A stretch of 5,919 bases of DNA from Clostridiales bacterium (GTDB lineage: Bacteria > Bacillota > Clostridia > Lachnospirales > Lachnospiraceae). The position numbers and the translations under genes are program-made. Below, piece by piece: positions 4,986 to 5,919 of this stretch. The DNA lies in contig JAATEU010000197.1 of assembly GCA_015655565.1 (NCBI GenBank), positions 1 to 5,919 on the forward strand, in the 5' to 3' direction. Each line of letters opens with the position of its first letter. The first letter of the stretch is position 1. The notes below the pieces were generated by a model that worked only from the letters and a program-made list of their open reading frames with translations, made no database searches and had not been told where the DNA came from.

Positions 4986-5744
4986 TTACCTCATATTCTG
5001 TATAATTATGCCTTCCTGTTCAAAGCTTTTTCGTATTTTGCTCACAAATGCCAATGCCTTAGGTCCATCTCCATGAACACACAACGTATTTCCTTTAATA
5101 TTAATTTCTTTTCCGGTGATAGAAGTAACTTTGCCTTCTTTTATCATCCTAACGCATCTTGAAACCGCCAAATCCAAATTGGTAATCATCGCTCCCTCCC
5201 TATTCCGCGGAACCAAGGATAAGTCATCCAGATAGGCCCGATCAGCAAATATCTCTGAAGCAGCCGGAAGGCCTGCTTTTTCGGCAATTTCACCGAGAAC
5301 TGCTCCTGCGCAGTAATAAATAGCTATATTCTCGTCAATTTCACAGACTGCTTCACAAATTGCTTTTGATACTTCTCTGTCATATTGGCACAAATTTCCC
5401 AGTGCTCCATGAGGGGCAACGTGTTGCAGCTGCATTCCGCAACTTCCTGTAAAGGCCATCAATGCACCAATCTGATACTTCATATAATTCTTAATTTCTG
5501 CAGCAGACAATACCATTTTTCTTCTTCCAAACCCCATTAAATCCGGATATCCCGGATGTGCCCCAACCGCAACTCCATACTTTTTTGCCATTTTAACAAC
5601 ACGATCCATCACCATAGGATCTCCCGCATGCCAGCCGCATGCAACATTCGCCGAGGTAATATATTGTATAATATCTTCATCACCGCCAATTTTATAGGCA
5701 CCAAAGCTTTCACCCATATCGCTGTTCAGATCAATTGTATACAT
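4986..5744 (-). CDS. LamB/YcsF family protein, 5-oxoprolinase subunit A-like
   Basis: This 252-residue protein has full PxpA/LamB-YcsF length. PxpA works with PxpB and PxpC in ATP-dependent opening of 5-oxoproline to glutamate; neither partner is in this window. Family motifs appear in order: DLNSDMGESFG (5-15), SANVACGWHAGDP (31-43), GAHPGYPDLMGFGRR (61-75), HVAPHGALGN (108-117), SEIFADRAY (163-171), LVPRNREGAMI (177-187), SITG (208-211) and CVHGDGPKALAF (222-233). The usual HVKPHGALYN has lost its Lys (Ala110) and Tyr (Gly116), so this may be a divergent subgroup with a different amide or lactam substrate. AAGGA lies four bases before the ATG. It is separated by 490 structured bases from the sugar operon and probably forms its own unit or ends one that begins outside the window. 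Confidence 0.85.
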   Translation of the reverse strand: MYTIDLNSDMGESFGAYKIGGDEDIIQYITSANVACGWHAGDPMVMDRVVKMAKKYGVAVGAHPGYPDLMGFGRRKMVLSAAEIKNYMKYQIGALMAFTGSCGMQLQHVAPHGALGNLCQYDREVSKAICEAVCEIDENIAIYYCAGAVLGEIAEKAGLPAASEIFADRAYLDDLSLVPRNREGAMITNLDLAVSRCVRMIKEGKVTSITGKEINIKGNTLCVHGDGPKALAFVSKIRKSFEQEGIIIQNMR

Positions 5745-5869
5745 GCTATCCTTCTTTCTGCAATCGCTTTCTTATGAATTTACCGGATTTTCCGTAAAAA
5801 AGCCTGCCGGGTTACAGCCGTCAATGTATAGCCACAGAATCCAACATTCTTTAGTTATGCTTTCTCTTT

Positions 5870-5913
5870 AAGTCTTAATTATCTTTTTTTCAAAGTCTTA
5901 ATTATCTTTTTTT
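5870..5913. repeat. Exact 21-base direct repeat upstream of the PxpA-like gene
   Basis: The same 21 bases, beginning AAGTCTTAATTATC and ending in seven T, occur at 5870-5890 and 5893-5913 with a two-base CA spacer, giving a 23-base period (about two helical turns). They lie about 125 bases upstream of the PxpA-like start. They could be paired protein-binding sites or a simple local duplication. No convincing promoter could be placed between them and the gene. Confidence 0.6.
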
Positions 5914-5919
5914 AATATC

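Noticed and set aside
5779..5798. Hairpin TTTACCGG/CCGTAAA in the leader of the PxpA-like gene as a terminator or riboswitch
   Set aside because: The stem has a bulge, is short, and has no U tract in the gene direction; no riboswitch motif was recognised around it.
5800..5835. TTGACG on the minus strand as a -35 element for the PxpA-like gene
   Set aside because: No acceptable -10 lies 16 to 18 bases downstream; the position holds TTTTTT followed by ACGG.

Overview
All protein-coding genes in this window lie on the minus strand. The AT-rich sequence, strong AGGAGG-type ribosome binding sites, short AT-rich intergenic gaps and protein relatives point to an anaerobic Firmicute, probably a clostridium of the Lachnospiraceae type. 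That placement is inferred from composition and protein style, not from a marker gene.

In transcription order (right to left) the layout is as follows. (1) A 175-base leader (5745-5919) carries an exact 21-base direct repeat. (2) A PxpA/LamB-YcsF family gene (4986-5744). (3) A 490-base gap (4496-4985) holds a two-copy structured repeat, a terminator-like hairpin, and the promoter of the next gene. (4) A five-gene catabolic cluster follows: zinc alcohol dehydrogenase A (3416-4495), an allulose-6-phosphate 3-epimerase-like TIM barrel (2558-3238), zinc alcohol dehydrogenase B of the sorbitol dehydrogenase type (1467-2507), a class II ketose-bisphosphate aldolase (505-1362), and the N-terminal part of a PfkB sugar kinase (1-536) that overlaps the aldolase and runs off the window.

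Taken together, the five-gene cluster reads as a sugar or polyol degradation operon. Dehydrogenases would interconvert a polyol and a ketose, the PfkB kinase would phosphorylate the ketose or ketose phosphate, the epimerase would invert C3 of a ketose 6-phosphate, and the aldolase would split a ketose bisphosphate into triose units. The exact substrate cannot be read from this window, and no transporter or regulator gene is present in it. The PxpA-like gene is separated by a long structured gap and is probably a separate transcription unit.

The most unusual content is noncoding. Two tandem units of about 130 bases (4718-4981) share the same three-stem plan, although their stem sequences differ in ways that mostly keep base pairing. 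Separately, long imperfect palindromes with CTAGTAC or TAGTGTAC ends sit in two gaps inside the operon, and two of them include the stop codon of the preceding dehydrogenase gene.
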